NCBI GenBank assembly: GCA_903848465.1
Contig: CAINGK010000150.1
Location: forward strand, 38,392-102,391
Direction: 5' to 3'
Origin: an uncultured Verrucomicrobiota bacterium
GTDB lineage: Bacteria > Verrucomicrobiota > Verrucomicrobiia > Verrucomicrobiales > Verrucomicrobiaceae
Length of the DNA: 64,000 nucleotides
Below are positions 27,340 through 35,928 of the stretch, piece by piece. The notes beneath the pieces were generated by a model. It was not told the DNA's origin, searched no databases, and worked only from the letters and a program-made list of their open reading frames with translations. The translations under genes and the position numbers were made by a program. Every line of letters begins with the position of its first letter. The first letter of the stretch is position 1.

Positions 27340-27936
27340 ATGAAAAGCATCACCCTGCTCACTTCGCTCCTCCTGTTCTGCCTAGGCACTGCAATCACCC
27401 GCGCCGATCAGTTTGTGCTGTTTGACGTCACCTTCACTGTCACCAAAGCAGACGCGGAGAACAGTCTTCCCAACAAGTCGCACTACTATGTGAGGGGCGA
27501 CCTCCTCAACCCGATGCGTCCCAAGGACTGGACCGCTCCTGTGGACTATCGCAATGGCACCGTGCATGTGCGACTCGAAGTCCTCGAAAAGCCCGCAGGC
27601 GATCAGCCCACGACATGGAGCATCTGCTATATCCCAAACAAAGGCCAGAACCACGGCTACGGCTGCATCGGCACCGGTGCTTACACCACGACTGGAGTGC
27701 ATGAGAAGGACCTCGACATGACCACCTTCTGGCAAAACAACGACATCGTCTGGAATCAAGGCATCAAAGAAATGCACCTCGTCATCAAAGACGACCACAA
27801 TCTCCACGCTCACAAACGGCCCGATCCCGAAAAGTTCTTCCCCACCAAGGTGCGCATGACGCTCATTCAAGTGTCGAAGGGGGCAAAGTGCGATCCTAAA
27901 CAGACACCGGAGCTCTCAGCAGCGAAGAACGACTAG
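27340..27936 (+). CDS. secreted protein of unknown function
   Basis: The 198-residue protein has a clear signal peptide (MKSITLLTSLLLFCLGTAITRA). The rest is rich in beta-strand-type segments (DQFVLFDVTFTVTKAD, VHVRLEVLEKP, MHLVIKDDHN) with two Cys residues in the middle (ICYIPN, YGCIG) and a Cys near the end. No family is recognised. It is divergent from the jelly-roll gene (106-bp gap) and ends 3 bp from the convergent sigma-factor gene. Confidence 0.7.
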   Translation: MKSITLLTSLLLFCLGTAITRADQFVLFDVTFTVTKADAENSLPNKSHYYVRGDLLNPMRPKDWTAPVDYRNGTVHVRLEVLEKPAGDQPTTWSICYIPNKGQNHGYGCIGTGAYTTTGVHEKDLDMTTFWQNNDIVWNQGIKEMHLVIKDDHNLHAHKRPDPEKFFPTKVRMTLIQVSKGAKCDPKQTPELSAAKND

Positions 27937-27939
27937 ATA

Positions 27940-29568
27940 TCAACGAAGGCTTTCCCGGCGCTTCATCTGACGCGCCTTCCACCACAGCAGGAGCATCGGT
28001 ACAAACCAGGTAAGATTGAGCAGGGCTGCATACCTCATGACCTGGCGTGTGAATTGGAAAAATGGATTCTGGTTCATCGCAGCCCTGGCAGCCGCGTCAT
28101 TGGCATGCTGCGCCACGGCAACGGTGCCGAGTGCAAAATGACGGGCGGCGACGAGAACCCCCTGAGCCGCCTCCCACGCCACCGCGCAGCCGCCATAGGC
28201 TCTCCAGCCGAGCGCACAGCCACCGATGGCCCACACACCGAATCCAATACCACCCCAGCAGGCCACTCCAGCGGCCATGCCACCGACTGACAGCAAGCCC
28301 ACCGAAAAGGCTCCTAGGCTGATGGGCGCAATGGCCAGGGCACCGAATGCAGCGATCACCCCGATGGCAAAGTCACCGACGGCAAACCACGCCTTCACGG
28401 GTCGGACGGATTCACCGCGCTTCCTGCCAAAGCGCAGGTGAATGAGTGGCAGGCCGAGGAGGGTGAACTTGCTGCGGTATTCCAGCAACGGTATGCCCCA
28501 TTTCCCGACGGGCAGGGTTGCCTCCAGCGCTGCCTCTCGCATCGGCATCTGCTTGTTCTTCCTCCAGCCCCACACCACACCACCGATAGCGAAAAGCAAA
28601 CAAGCCACCACCAGCCCGAGCAACAACGCGACGAACCATTCCGGATGCATTTGTACGAGCCATTTTCCAGAGAAGGTCAGCGCCAGCAGCAGCGCGCTGA
28701 AAACACTGGTGACAACCGCAATGACGCAGTAAAACTTTTTGATCAACTGCCGTTCCTCCTCGGAACGCGCGCTGTCCATGCTCACCTTGTAGCCCACGCC
28801 TGCAAACGCCAGTGCCAGCAGCGGACTCAGCACGCCGTTTAGCATGGAAAGCAGGAGTGTCTTGCCGCCAGCACCTCCTTTGGCCAGCGTCACTCCAGCC
28901 GTGGCCGCCGAAGCAGACGTGGTGGCGAGTGGCAGCGCCGCGAGCACGCAGCAGGTGAAGGCTGCGGTTGGCATGGTCTGGCGCAGCGTGTTTCCCAGCA
29001 TGCTTTCCACATGCTCCGCCAGCATGGCGCGGCCACGTGCCAGCCTTTGCTTCACTGCATCCTCAGACAGGCCCAACGACTCCGCCACTGCACCCACGGA
29101 TTCCTGCTGCCGATAATACAGCACCATGGGTTCTCTATAATTCGATGGTAACGTCTGCAGCGCGCGCCACAGAAGCGCGGACTCCTGCTCATTGATCGCG
29201 TATTCATCAGGTGAAGGCTCGTCGGATACCGGATGAATCACCTCGTCCAGTTCAGCCGCCATCGCAGTGGGCGTACGCTGCTGCCGGCGCAGGAAATTAT
29301 TGATGACATGCCGTGCAATGCCACAGAGCCAGCCGCGCAGATTGCCTTTCTCGCGCAGATTGCGCAACTGCTGCCAGGCGGTGATGAAGGTCTCTTGGGC
29401 CAGGTCTTCGCTCAAATGCACATTGCCGCAGGCACTGTAGGCCAGTCCGCTGACGAGCGACTGGTGCCGCTCCACAATGCTGCCGAAAGCCCGTGTGTCG
29501 CCCCGCAGGCTGAGTTCCACGAGCTGGGCGTCGTCTGAAGTTTCAGGGATGAGAGTTGCAGTGTTCAT
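27940..29568 (-). CDS. ECF-type RNA polymerase sigma factor with a long multi-pass membrane C-terminal domain
   Basis: ATG 29568 is preferred over the frame's first ATG because GGAGG lies just upstream on the minus strand (GGAGGATGAC-ATG). The 542-residue protein has sigma-70 region 2 at about 20-95 (DLAQETFITAWQQL) and region 4 at about 125-185 (LPSNYREPMVLYYRQQ, SEDAVKQRLARGRAML). A hydrophobic, Gly/Ala-rich segment with several predicted membrane helices follows to the end. An ECF sigma normally ends near residue 190, so the extension of about 350 residues is unusual. It may tether or gate the sigma factor in the membrane instead of using a separate anti-sigma. Signal and target genes are unknown. 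Confidence 0.82.
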   Translation of the reverse strand: MNTATLIPETSDDAQLVELSLRGDTRAFGSIVERHQSLVSGLAYSACGNVHLSEDLAQETFITAWQQLRNLREKGNLRGWLCGIARHVINNFLRRQQRTPTAMAAELDEVIHPVSDEPSPDEYAINEQESALLWRALQTLPSNYREPMVLYYRQQESVGAVAESLGLSEDAVKQRLARGRAMLAEHVESMLGNTLRQTMPTAAFTCCVLAALPLATTSASAATAGVTLAKGGAGGKTLLLSMLNGVLSPLLALAFAGVGYKVSMDSARSEEERQLIKKFYCVIAVVTSVFSALLLALTFSGKWLVQMHPEWFVALLLGLVVACLLFAIGGVVWGWRKNKQMPMREAALEATLPVGKWGIPLLEYRSKFTLLGLPLIHLRFGRKRGESVRPVKAWFAVGDFAIGVIAAFGALAIAPISLGAFSVGLLSVGGMAAGVACWGGIGFGVWAIGGCALGWRAYGGCAVAWEAAQGVLVAARHFALGTVAVAQHANDAAARAAMNQNPFFQFTRQVMRYAALLNLTWFVPMLLLWWKARQMKRRESLR

Positions 29569-29633
29569 GTCATCCTCCAGTGGTCGCCGCCGCGACAGCG
29601 GTGACAAAAAATAGGCGCTTTTTCGCTAATGCG

Positions 29634-30506
29634 TCAAATGGCAGACTGTTCTTGTAGCCAGTCGATCCGGCGTTGGAGTCTCGTCTGGCGTTCCTCATTA
29701 GGATTGGGATAAAGGATCGGATACCAGGCGGTCATCACCGCCGCTCGGGCGATGAGACTGTGGTGCAACGCTTGGTCATCGATGGTTCCTCCTGCTTCAC
29801 AATACGCATCACAGATCGCCTGCACCATAGCGTGATCTTCATCCAGAATCTGCGCATTCCAGATGATCGAGGCTACGTCCCATTCGATGGGACCGGCAAA
29901 GGTGTCCTCCCAGTCGGTCCATAGTAGCCCGCGTGTGGTGTTCATGAGGTTTCCCATGTGGGCATCGCCATGCAGCGGTTGCTGCGGATAAATGCTGAGT
30001 ACTTCGATGGAATGAGTGAGGTGATCCCGCAGCATTTGCTGTGTAGCTTGGGGAAATAGCTCACGGCCCTGCAAGATCGCCAGGCTTTCGCTGAGTATCG
30101 CCAGATGGGGCAGAGGTTCTGCGAAGTGGCGCATGATGCTGTGGCATTGGCGCAGTGTGCGACCGATTTCGCGTGGATCAGACTCGGCATCAATGCGGGT
30201 CACGAATTCCCAGAAGTTCATCGGATAACCCAGATGCTCATGCGGTCCCGGCGGGAGCGCGGGATGAAGCGGGATCACTGGTGCGCCGAGTTCGGTCAGG
30301 TGCTGGGCGATGGCATTTTCTCGCGCAAACCACTCCGTGCCCTGGCGCGGACCATCCACGTCCTGCACCACGCGTGCCACCAGCGTTTCTGTGAGACGCA
30401 ACACCAGCGTGCTGCTGTTTTGCAGAATGTCGCAGCGGTCTGGCGTGATGCCATGGGCAATGGCTGTTTCGGTGGCGGCGCGAATGGGAAGATCGATGTC
30501 AGTCAT
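29634..30506 (-). CDS. aminoglycoside phosphotransferase (APH)-fold kinase
   Basis: The 290-residue cytoplasmic protein is of the APH/choline-kinase superfamily (PF01636). The catalytic loop is PLHGDAHMGNLMNTTRG, with the HGDxHxxN catalytic Asp and Asn, and the metal-binding segment is LLWTDWEDTFAGPIEWD. APH-fold proteins phosphorylate many small molecules, so resistance is not implied. It is followed on the same strand by trmO with a 21-bp gap upstream of its own start. Confidence 0.8.
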   Translation of the reverse strand: MTDIDLPIRAATETAIAHGITPDRCDILQNSSTLVLRLTETLVARVVQDVDGPRQGTEWFARENAIAQHLTELGAPVIPLHPALPPGPHEHLGYPMNFWEFVTRIDAESDPREIGRTLRQCHSIMRHFAEPLPHLAILSESLAILQGRELFPQATQQMLRDHLTHSIEVLSIYPQQPLHGDAHMGNLMNTTRGLLWTDWEDTFAGPIEWDVASIIWNAQILDEDHAMVQAICDAYCEAGGTIDDQALHHSLIARAAVMTAWYPILYPNPNEERQTRLQRRIDWLQEQSAI

Positions 30507-30527
30507 AAGGTCTCACAGCGCCAAAAG

Positions 30528-31202
30528 TCACCCGAGCCACTCACATGATTTCACGCGCGCGCCTGCGAGTGTCGCGGCCCAGCGCACACGCCAGCCTGCA
30601 ATCTCCGTCGCATACTCCCGTTCTTCATCCTCATGATAAGCTGGCTGCGGCTGCAAAGAGAGTGATTCGTCAATGATCACCCGCACATCATCCGGCACGC
30701 GGCTCTCACAGTCCCAGCGCACCGGCAGGCGCAGCGGTGCCTCATCCGCAAAACCGCTGCGGGCCTCGGGGAGCGAATCGGCAAAACGGATGTAGGGTTT
30801 GATGTCGAGGACTGGCGTGCCATCCACGAGATCGACACCGGAGACAAACAAGCGAGGCGCGGCATCGCCTTCGAGTTCCACGCGGTCGAGTTTCACCACG
30901 CTGAGAGTTAGCCGATTCGGACGAAACGGCGAGCGTGTGGCAAAGACCCCGCGCCGTTCATTGCCGCCGAGCCGTGGCGGGCGCACCGTGAGCGAAGTCG
31001 GCTCTTCGGTGACGAGGTGAAACTGCGTGATGAGCCACAAGTGGCTGAACTGCTCGATGCCACGCACCGCTTCCATGCGCCGATATGCGGGCTCAAACTC
31101 GACCACCCCCCATGCGCTGGGCACTAGACCCGACTGCCGTGGCACACCGAACTTGTCGGTGTAGCATGTGCGTAAGGTGGCGATGACGTTCAGCGAAATC
31201 AT
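30528..31202 (-). CDS. trmO: TrmO-like tRNA (t6A37-N6)-methyltransferase
   Basis: ATG 31202 begins MISLNVIATLRTCYTDKFGVPRQSG; a longer frame start adds an unrelated leader. The 224-residue protein has the TrmO/YaeB signature: the N-terminal TDKFGVPRQ, then LVPSAWGVVEFEP, GIEQFSHLWLI and VFATRSPFRPNRLTLSVVKL, and the C-terminal GTPVLDIKPY. It methylates N6-threonylcarbamoyladenosine at tRNA position 37 using S-adenosylmethionine. The length agrees with the family. Confidence 0.9.
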   Translation of the reverse strand: MISLNVIATLRTCYTDKFGVPRQSGLVPSAWGVVEFEPAYRRMEAVRGIEQFSHLWLITQFHLVTEEPTSLTVRPPRLGGNERRGVFATRSPFRPNRLTLSVVKLDRVELEGDAAPRLFVSGVDLVDGTPVLDIKPYIRFADSLPEARSGFADEAPLRLPVRWDCESRVPDDVRVIIDESLSLQPQPAYHEDEEREYATEIAGWRVRWAATLAGARVKSCEWLG

Positions 31203-31372
31203 GTGGGACGAAGTGAGCGCGCATGTCACTTTCCGCATCCATTTTCTTCGTATCACGAAATGCATTCACGCGCCTCCGTCCCTCGGAGTTGGGTCGGCCT
31301 TATTGTTGCGCTGCAAGGATGACATAAAATTAGCGGGACAAACTCCTGCTTTCCGACGTAAATCATCGCGCC

Positions 31373-32140
31373 TTGTCTGAATCTCACGCCATTGCTGTCT
31401 CGAAGATGCGCCGCACACTGTATGTGCTGGGGCTATTCGCGCTTGCGACGGCGGCTTTTTACGCAGTGTTTTCTGCGGTGGCGTATCCCTGGAACTGGAG
31501 CGGGGTGTGGAAGTACCGGCAGCAGTTCGGTTATGGCTGGCTGATGACGATGGGCCTGTCGCTGGTGGCGATGGTCGTCAGCATCACCTTTGGATTTCTG
31601 CTGATGCTGGGGCGACGTGCGCCGTGGCTGCCGGTGCAGATGGGCTGTGGCAGCGTGGTGGAACTGGTGCGTGGATCACCGCTGCTGGTGCAACTGCTCA
31701 TTGGGCACTACATCATTGCCCAGGCGCTGAATATCGACCAGCCGCTCTTTACTGGCGTTATCCTGCTGGGCTGTTTCGAGGGGGCGTATCTGGCGGAAAT
31801 TTTCCGAGGTGCCGTTGAGAGCATCAGTGCGTCACAGCTTGAGGCCGCGCGCGCAGTAGGCTTTGGGAAAGTTCAAACCTACCGCTTTGTCATCATTCCG
31901 CAGGCGCTGCGGCGGGCGCTGCCCGGCACCACGGGCCAGTTGGTTTCGTTGATCAAAGACTCTTCGCTGCTCTCCGTCATCGGTATTGAGGAGTTGGTGC
32001 AGAAAGTCAAAATCATGAACGCTGCCAGTTTTGCCCCTCTGGAGGGTTATCTTCCTCTCGTGGTGGCTTATCTTGTTGTCACGCTGCCGCTGTCATACCT
32101 GGCACGTCGGCTGGAAGGGAGGTTTGCGTATGAAACTTGA
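31373..32140 (+). CDS. amino acid ABC transporter permease (HisM/GltK type)
   Basis: The 255-residue inner-membrane protein has about five hydrophobic helices and the BPD-transporter EAA motif near QLEAARAVGFGKVQTYRFVIIPQALRRALPG. The family is the His/Glu/Gln permeases. The start is uncertain: a TTG at 31373 gives the longest form, while ATG 31406 (MRRTLYVLG) gives 244 residues and may be the true start. It overlaps the ATPase gene by 11 bp. No periplasmic substrate-binding protein is encoded nearby, so the specificity is unknown. Confidence 0.88.
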   Translation: MSESHAIAVSKMRRTLYVLGLFALATAAFYAVFSAVAYPWNWSGVWKYRQQFGYGWLMTMGLSLVAMVVSITFGFLLMLGRRAPWLPVQMGCGSVVELVRGSPLLVQLLIGHYIIAQALNIDQPLFTGVILLGCFEGAYLAEIFRGAVESISASQLEAARAVGFGKVQTYRFVIIPQALRRALPGTTGQLVSLIKDSSLLSVIGIEELVQKVKIMNAASFAPLEGYLPLVVAYLVVTLPLSYLARRLEGRFAYET

Positions 32141-32867
32141 AACGCATGCCGTGACCAAGCGCTTCGGTGCGCATGCCGCGCTGGATGGTGCCTCCTTTAC
32201 GACGGGTGAGGAGGCACATGTCGTCGCCCTGCTAGGACCATCGGGCGGGGGCAAGTCCACGCTGCTGCGCGTGCTGGGCAGCCTGCTAGTGCCGGATGAC
32301 GGGCATGTGAGCATCGACGCCCGCACGCTGCCGCACGAGGAAGACGGTGCCCTCAAGGAGAGGCGCGGCAACGGGTTCGTCTTCCAGGGTTACAACCTCT
32401 TCCCGCATCTGACGGCGTTGCAAAACATCACGCTGCCGCTGCGGGAAGTGCATGGCATGGCCGAAACGCAGGCCACGCAGCGTGCGCTGGAACTGCTGCA
32501 CCGTCTCGGACTGGCTGGTCACGAGCACAAAAAATCTGGCCAACTCTCCGGCGGCCAGCAGCAGCGTGCTGCCATCGCCAGAGCGCTGGCACCGAAACCG
32601 CGCCTGCTGCTGCTGGACGAGCCGACCTCCGCGCTCGATCCCGTCATGACGGGCGAGGTGCTGGATGTCATCCGCGAACTCGCCGAAGCCGGCCAGAACA
32701 TCATCCTGGCCACGCATGAGATCAGCTTTGCGCGCAAGGTAGCGGATTGGGTCGTCTTTCTCGCCGCTGGGAAAGTGCAGGAGTCATCCCCTGCCGTTGA
32801 TTTTTTCACCCGGCCACAAACCGAACTCGCACAGCGGTATCTCGAAGGATTGTCGAAGTACCGCTGA
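32130..32867 (+). CDS. amino acid ABC transporter ATP-binding protein (GlnQ type)
   Basis: ATG 32130 overlaps the permease stop and follows a GGGAGG site, which supports translational coupling. The 245-residue ATPase has Walker A GPSGGGKST, Q-loop FQGYNLFPH, signature LSGGQQQR, Walker B LLLLDEPTSALDP and the switch His in LATHE, all intact. The pattern is that of polar amino acid importers. It forms a two-gene unit with the permease. Confidence 0.93.
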   Translation: MKLETHAVTKRFGAHAALDGASFTTGEEAHVVALLGPSGGGKSTLLRVLGSLLVPDDGHVSIDARTLPHEEDGALKERRGNGFVFQGYNLFPHLTALQNITLPLREVHGMAETQATQRALELLHRLGLAGHEHKKSGQLSGGQQQRAAIARALAPKPRLLLLDEPTSALDPVMTGEVLDVIRELAEAGQNIILATHEISFARKVADWVVFLAAGKVQESSPAVDFFTRPQTELAQRYLEGLSKYR

Positions 32868-32877
32868 GCAGAGCGGC

Positions 32878-34839
32878 TCAGTTGTTGAGGGCCGAGGTCG
32901 GGTCGGTATTCGTGGGCGGTGGCTGGTCGCCGTTTTTGACGACTTCAACCAGGCGCTTGATGCCATCGCGCGCCATCTCGCTCATCGGATGCATGCGTTT
33001 GGCGCGCAAATACCAAGATAGAGAGGAGCCGATCTGCTGCTTTTCCTCCTGCTGGCGGGCGTTTTCGATGGCGGTGACGAATTCGCTGGCCTTCACGCCG
33101 AGATCAGCGCGCAGCTTGCTGAGCACTGGATCGTCGGGATACAGTTTGGATTCTTTCTCCACTTTTTCCCAGGCGGCCGGGGGGCTACTGGCTGCCATTT
33201 CCTTCGCGCCACCAACGATGAGCTCGAGCCGGCCCATATCATTGAGGACTTTTTCAAGCTGCTGTGTACGCACGAGATCACCATCAACGGCGGCGATGAA
33301 TTGGGCTTTGTTTTCGAAAATCTGGCGGTTGTTGCGCTGGCTGATGAGGCGGTCGAATTCCATGAGCGCTTTGGATTTCACATCCGTAGATTGCATCATA
33401 TTCTCGCTGAGCTGGGTGACGCGCGGATTGGTGGGCCAGATTTCGGCGGCAGCCTTCATCTCCGCTTCCACAGTCTTGGCATCCTTGTTGCCCATGGCCG
33501 TGTTGGCGTTGTTCACATGAAGGTTGCTCATGGTCTTGGCGGTCTGAATGGCGGCCAGCGGCTTGGCGTATTCAAAGTCGTCTGATGCGGAACGCAGTTC
33601 TGTGACGACCGTCTCGGCGCTGGCGTAGTCCTTCATTTCCAGGAAGGAGAGCAGCTTGTTTTTTTTGCGCACGAAATCCAGCACCTTGGCCTTTTCAGTC
33701 ATGGGCAGGCGGCGGACACGCGGCAGGTATTCACCGATGCCGTAAGCTTCGAGCAGACGATTTCCAGCACTGTCCACATCCCGGCGGGCCACCAGATTTT
33801 CGAAGGAGACGAGAGATTCATCGACGCTGCGGATGGCTTCCAGAGAAAGGCCGTCGATCATGCTGACCGTGGGGGGGACGCCGAAGCTGCTGGAGAGCAG
33901 CTTTTGCACATCGCTGCCCTTGTCGAGTTGCAGGATGCTTTCGCCATCGCGGAAGAGATTGGGATAAAAACGGCAGGCGATGACGGCGTGCTCAAAGCGA
34001 CGCTGCATGAACATCTGGATGATGAGGGCTTGGAACTGGATCTTGGTGGAGATTTCAGAGAGGCCCATGGCCGTCTCGTTTAGTTTCGTGCGGGCTTCAA
34101 TTTCAGCGATGCCTTTGATGTAGCCGGAAGTACGGCCCACGGTGGCGCTGGTGGTCTGTGCCTGCTGATTATTGGTTTGCTGCTGGCCGTTTTTGGAGGC
34201 GGGGCCGCTGCCTTTGGCGAGCGGCGTACTGTTCATTCCCATCTCAGCATTCCATTCGAGCTGCTTGCGGCGGTCCATCATGGCATTGTTCGCGAGCTTG
34301 CGTTCGTTGACGCGTTTTTGCGCGGTCCAGACATCCCAGATCGAGTTGGCCACTGCATTGCAGAGGCCACCGTCGATTCTGGCCGCACCGGCTTCCGGCA
34401 GCAGGGCAAAAGCCTTCATGACTTCCGGCCCGCGCGCCTGCACCTTGGTGACAGGATCGGGGGCCTGCTTGTGCGTGGGTGCCAGCAATTCCATGATCTG
34501 CGCCATGATGTCACGATAGGCCTGGTCTTCAGGGCCGTTGGCCTCGGGTGTGGTGAGATAGGTCTCAAACCGTGAGCGCATGAGACGGTTGTTGGTCACA
34601 TTCCAGAGCTTGCCGTTGAAGGCGACGTTCTCGGAACCTGGATCCCCCATGGGCATGTTGCCGAGAGCGGTTTGCGTATCCGTCTGCCGGTCAGCGGCGG
34701 TACCGGGAACAACGTTGTAGTTGTTGTTGGAAGTGGAATTGGTGGTCGCAGGCGCACCGGGAGCGGGGCTGCCAGGCAGTACCTGGGCACCGGCAGGTGT
34801 GAGTCCGGCCAGGGCAAGGGCAAAAATAACGCGTTTCAT
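32878..34839 (-). CDS. large secreted protein of unknown function
   Basis: The 653-residue protein has a signal peptide (MKRVIFALALAGLTPAGA) followed by a Pro/Asn/Thr-rich linker (about 19-60), then a helical region of about 590 residues without recognised catalytic motifs. Runs such as AEMKAAAEIWPTNPRVTQLSENM and ASSPPAAWEKVEKESKLYPDDP have a TPR-like helical-hairpin spacing. A scaffold or periplasmic structural role is plausible. It is followed on the same strand by no gene; upstream lies a small membrane protein gene 12 bp away, so the two may be co-transcribed. Confidence 0.75.
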   Translation of the reverse strand: MKRVIFALALAGLTPAGAQVLPGSPAPGAPATTNSTSNNNYNVVPGTAADRQTDTQTALGNMPMGDPGSENVAFNGKLWNVTNNRLMRSRFETYLTTPEANGPEDQAYRDIMAQIMELLAPTHKQAPDPVTKVQARGPEVMKAFALLPEAGAARIDGGLCNAVANSIWDVWTAQKRVNERKLANNAMMDRRKQLEWNAEMGMNSTPLAKGSGPASKNGQQQTNNQQAQTTSATVGRTSGYIKGIAEIEARTKLNETAMGLSEISTKIQFQALIIQMFMQRRFEHAVIACRFYPNLFRDGESILQLDKGSDVQKLLSSSFGVPPTVSMIDGLSLEAIRSVDESLVSFENLVARRDVDSAGNRLLEAYGIGEYLPRVRRLPMTEKAKVLDFVRKKNKLLSFLEMKDYASAETVVTELRSASDDFEYAKPLAAIQTAKTMSNLHVNNANTAMGNKDAKTVEAEMKAAAEIWPTNPRVTQLSENMMQSTDVKSKALMEFDRLISQRNNRQIFENKAQFIAAVDGDLVRTQQLEKVLNDMGRLELIVGGAKEMAASSPPAAWEKVEKESKLYPDDPVLSKLRADLGVKASEFVTAIENARQQEEKQQIGSSLSWYLRAKRMHPMSEMARDGIKRLVEVVKNGDQPPPTNTDPTSALNN

Positions 34840-34851
34840 AACGGTGTGGGG

Positions 34852-35259
34852 TTACGCTTTGATGAGTTCGAGCACTTTAAGCACGCCAGTTTCTAGGACG
34901 CGCACCTTGAGGATGTAACGCTGGCCGCGCTGGATATTGGCACCTTTATAATCCGGTGGTACCCAGACCGGCACGAATGAATTGTTGGAGCCGTCGCTGA
35001 CCTGGAGACTGAAGAGACGGCCATCGGCGCTGCGCCAGTTGTCGAGCCGGTCATCCACAGTGCCTTCGACCTTGTATTCGTTGCCGCTGAGGGCGGTCGC
35101 GTTTTCCATGAACTCACTGGTGCTGAGATCGGTGATGCCGGTCATGGGATCGGTGGTGCGGTTCATCAAAGCGAAACCACCCCCGCCGACGACGGCGAGT
35201 ATAGCGATCAATCCCAACCAGTGGGTGGGGCGGACTCCAGATTGGGCGCGGCGTGACAT
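34852..35259 (-). CDS. small membrane-anchored protein with an OB-like periplasmic domain
   Basis: ATG 35259 starts MSRRAQSGVRPTHW and gives 135 residues; the longer frame adds an unlikely Pro-rich leader. A single hydrophobic helix (WLGLIAILAVVGGGGFAL, about 14-31) is followed by a soluble beta-rich part: VEGTVDDRLDNWR, LFSLQVSDGSNNSFVPVWV and RYILKVRVLETGVLKVLEL. The shape resembles OB-fold domains of the CcmE/NfeD or BOF type, but no family is certain. It is 12 bp upstream of the large secreted protein. Confidence 0.68.
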   Translation of the reverse strand: MSRRAQSGVRPTHWLGLIAILAVVGGGGFALMNRTTDPMTGITDLSTSEFMENATALSGNEYKVEGTVDDRLDNWRSADGRLFSLQVSDGSNNSFVPVWVPPDYKGANIQRGQRYILKVRVLETGVLKVLELIKA

Positions 35260-35434
35260 AGGCGGATCAGGAAGATGGGGGGTAGGAGCGGTAAAAGGCA
35301 ATCTAAAAATCGACGGCAATCGCTGGCTGTCCAATCCAAGATGAAGCAGCTTGCCATGCATGGGGAACTCTGCCAGAACCAATATCCGCACTTATCGCGA
35401 TTCGTTTCAAGGAATCGGCTGCCGCACTGGATGC

Positions 35435-35578
35435 ATGCTGCATCTGGTTTTCATAGGCATGCTCGGCGTGGCGGTGCTGGTCTGGGTGATTAAAAACCGT
35501 GCCTGGGAGCTGAGCGTGACGGTGGAACTGCCTACCGAACCAAAAGCCGAGCCGGAAGCAGACGAGGAGGAGCCATGA
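35435..35578 (+). CDS. candidate small single-pass membrane protein
   Basis: ATG 35435 gives 47 residues: a hydrophobic N-terminal helix (LHLVFIGMLGVAVLVWVI) followed by an acidic, Pro/Glu-rich tail (ELPTEPKAEPEADEEEP). This amphipathic layout is typical of real small membrane proteins. No clear Shine-Dalgarno is visible and there is no family match. It stands alone on the + strand between two minus-strand operons, so the call stays tentative. Confidence 0.4.
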   Translation: MLHLVFIGMLGVAVLVWVIKNRAWELSVTVELPTEPKAEPEADEEEP

Positions 35579-35637
35579 GTCTGGGGCTCAGGAGGCCAAA
35601 AAAGCGGCGGCATTCGCGTTTGCGAACCGCGTGGTCC

Positions 35638-35928
35638 TCACTTCCCGCCACTCTCTTCAACGTCAAAAAATTTACCCGCCACCCCTCTGGCCAGCTCGGT
35701 GCGTGGCAGAATGCCATCGCCGCCGATGTAGTAGCGGCTGAATAAGAAGTAGTTCTCACGGGATACTCCGGTGCTGGTGCCAGCGGAGAAAATGGAGGCC
35801 ACCTTCAAGCTTAGTGAACCGGCAATGCCGTACTTCTGCTGCATGTAGGAACGAAACTCTTTCTCGTTGGGGTTGGTGAGGGCGAGAACAACAAACAGCG
35901 AAATGAGGAGGAAGAAGATGAGTCTCAT
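35638..35928 (-). CDS. small membrane/secreted protein (DUF4359-like), third gene of the YdbH operon
   Basis: ATG 35928 overlaps the stop of the YnbE-YdbL-like gene by 4 bp (ATGA). The 96-residue protein has an N-terminal hydrophobic segment (MRLIFFLLISLFVVLAL) and a short periplasmic part beginning TNPNEKEFRSYMQQ and containing RENYFLFSRYYI, a pattern seen in DUF4359 proteins. The role is unknown, but the coupling to the YdbH-like pair suggests a link to envelope lipid transport. Confidence 0.68.
   Translation of the reverse strand: MRLIFFLLISLFVVLALTNPNEKEFRSYMQQKYGIAGSLSLKVASIFSAGTSTGVSRENYFLFSRYYIGGDGILPRTELARGVAGKFFDVEESGGK

Noticed and set aside
29634..30506. Antibiotic resistance reading of the APH-fold gene and of the beta-lactamase-like gene at 4089
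   Set aside because: Both folds are broad. No subfamily motif specific for aminoglycoside or beta-lactam resistance was seen.
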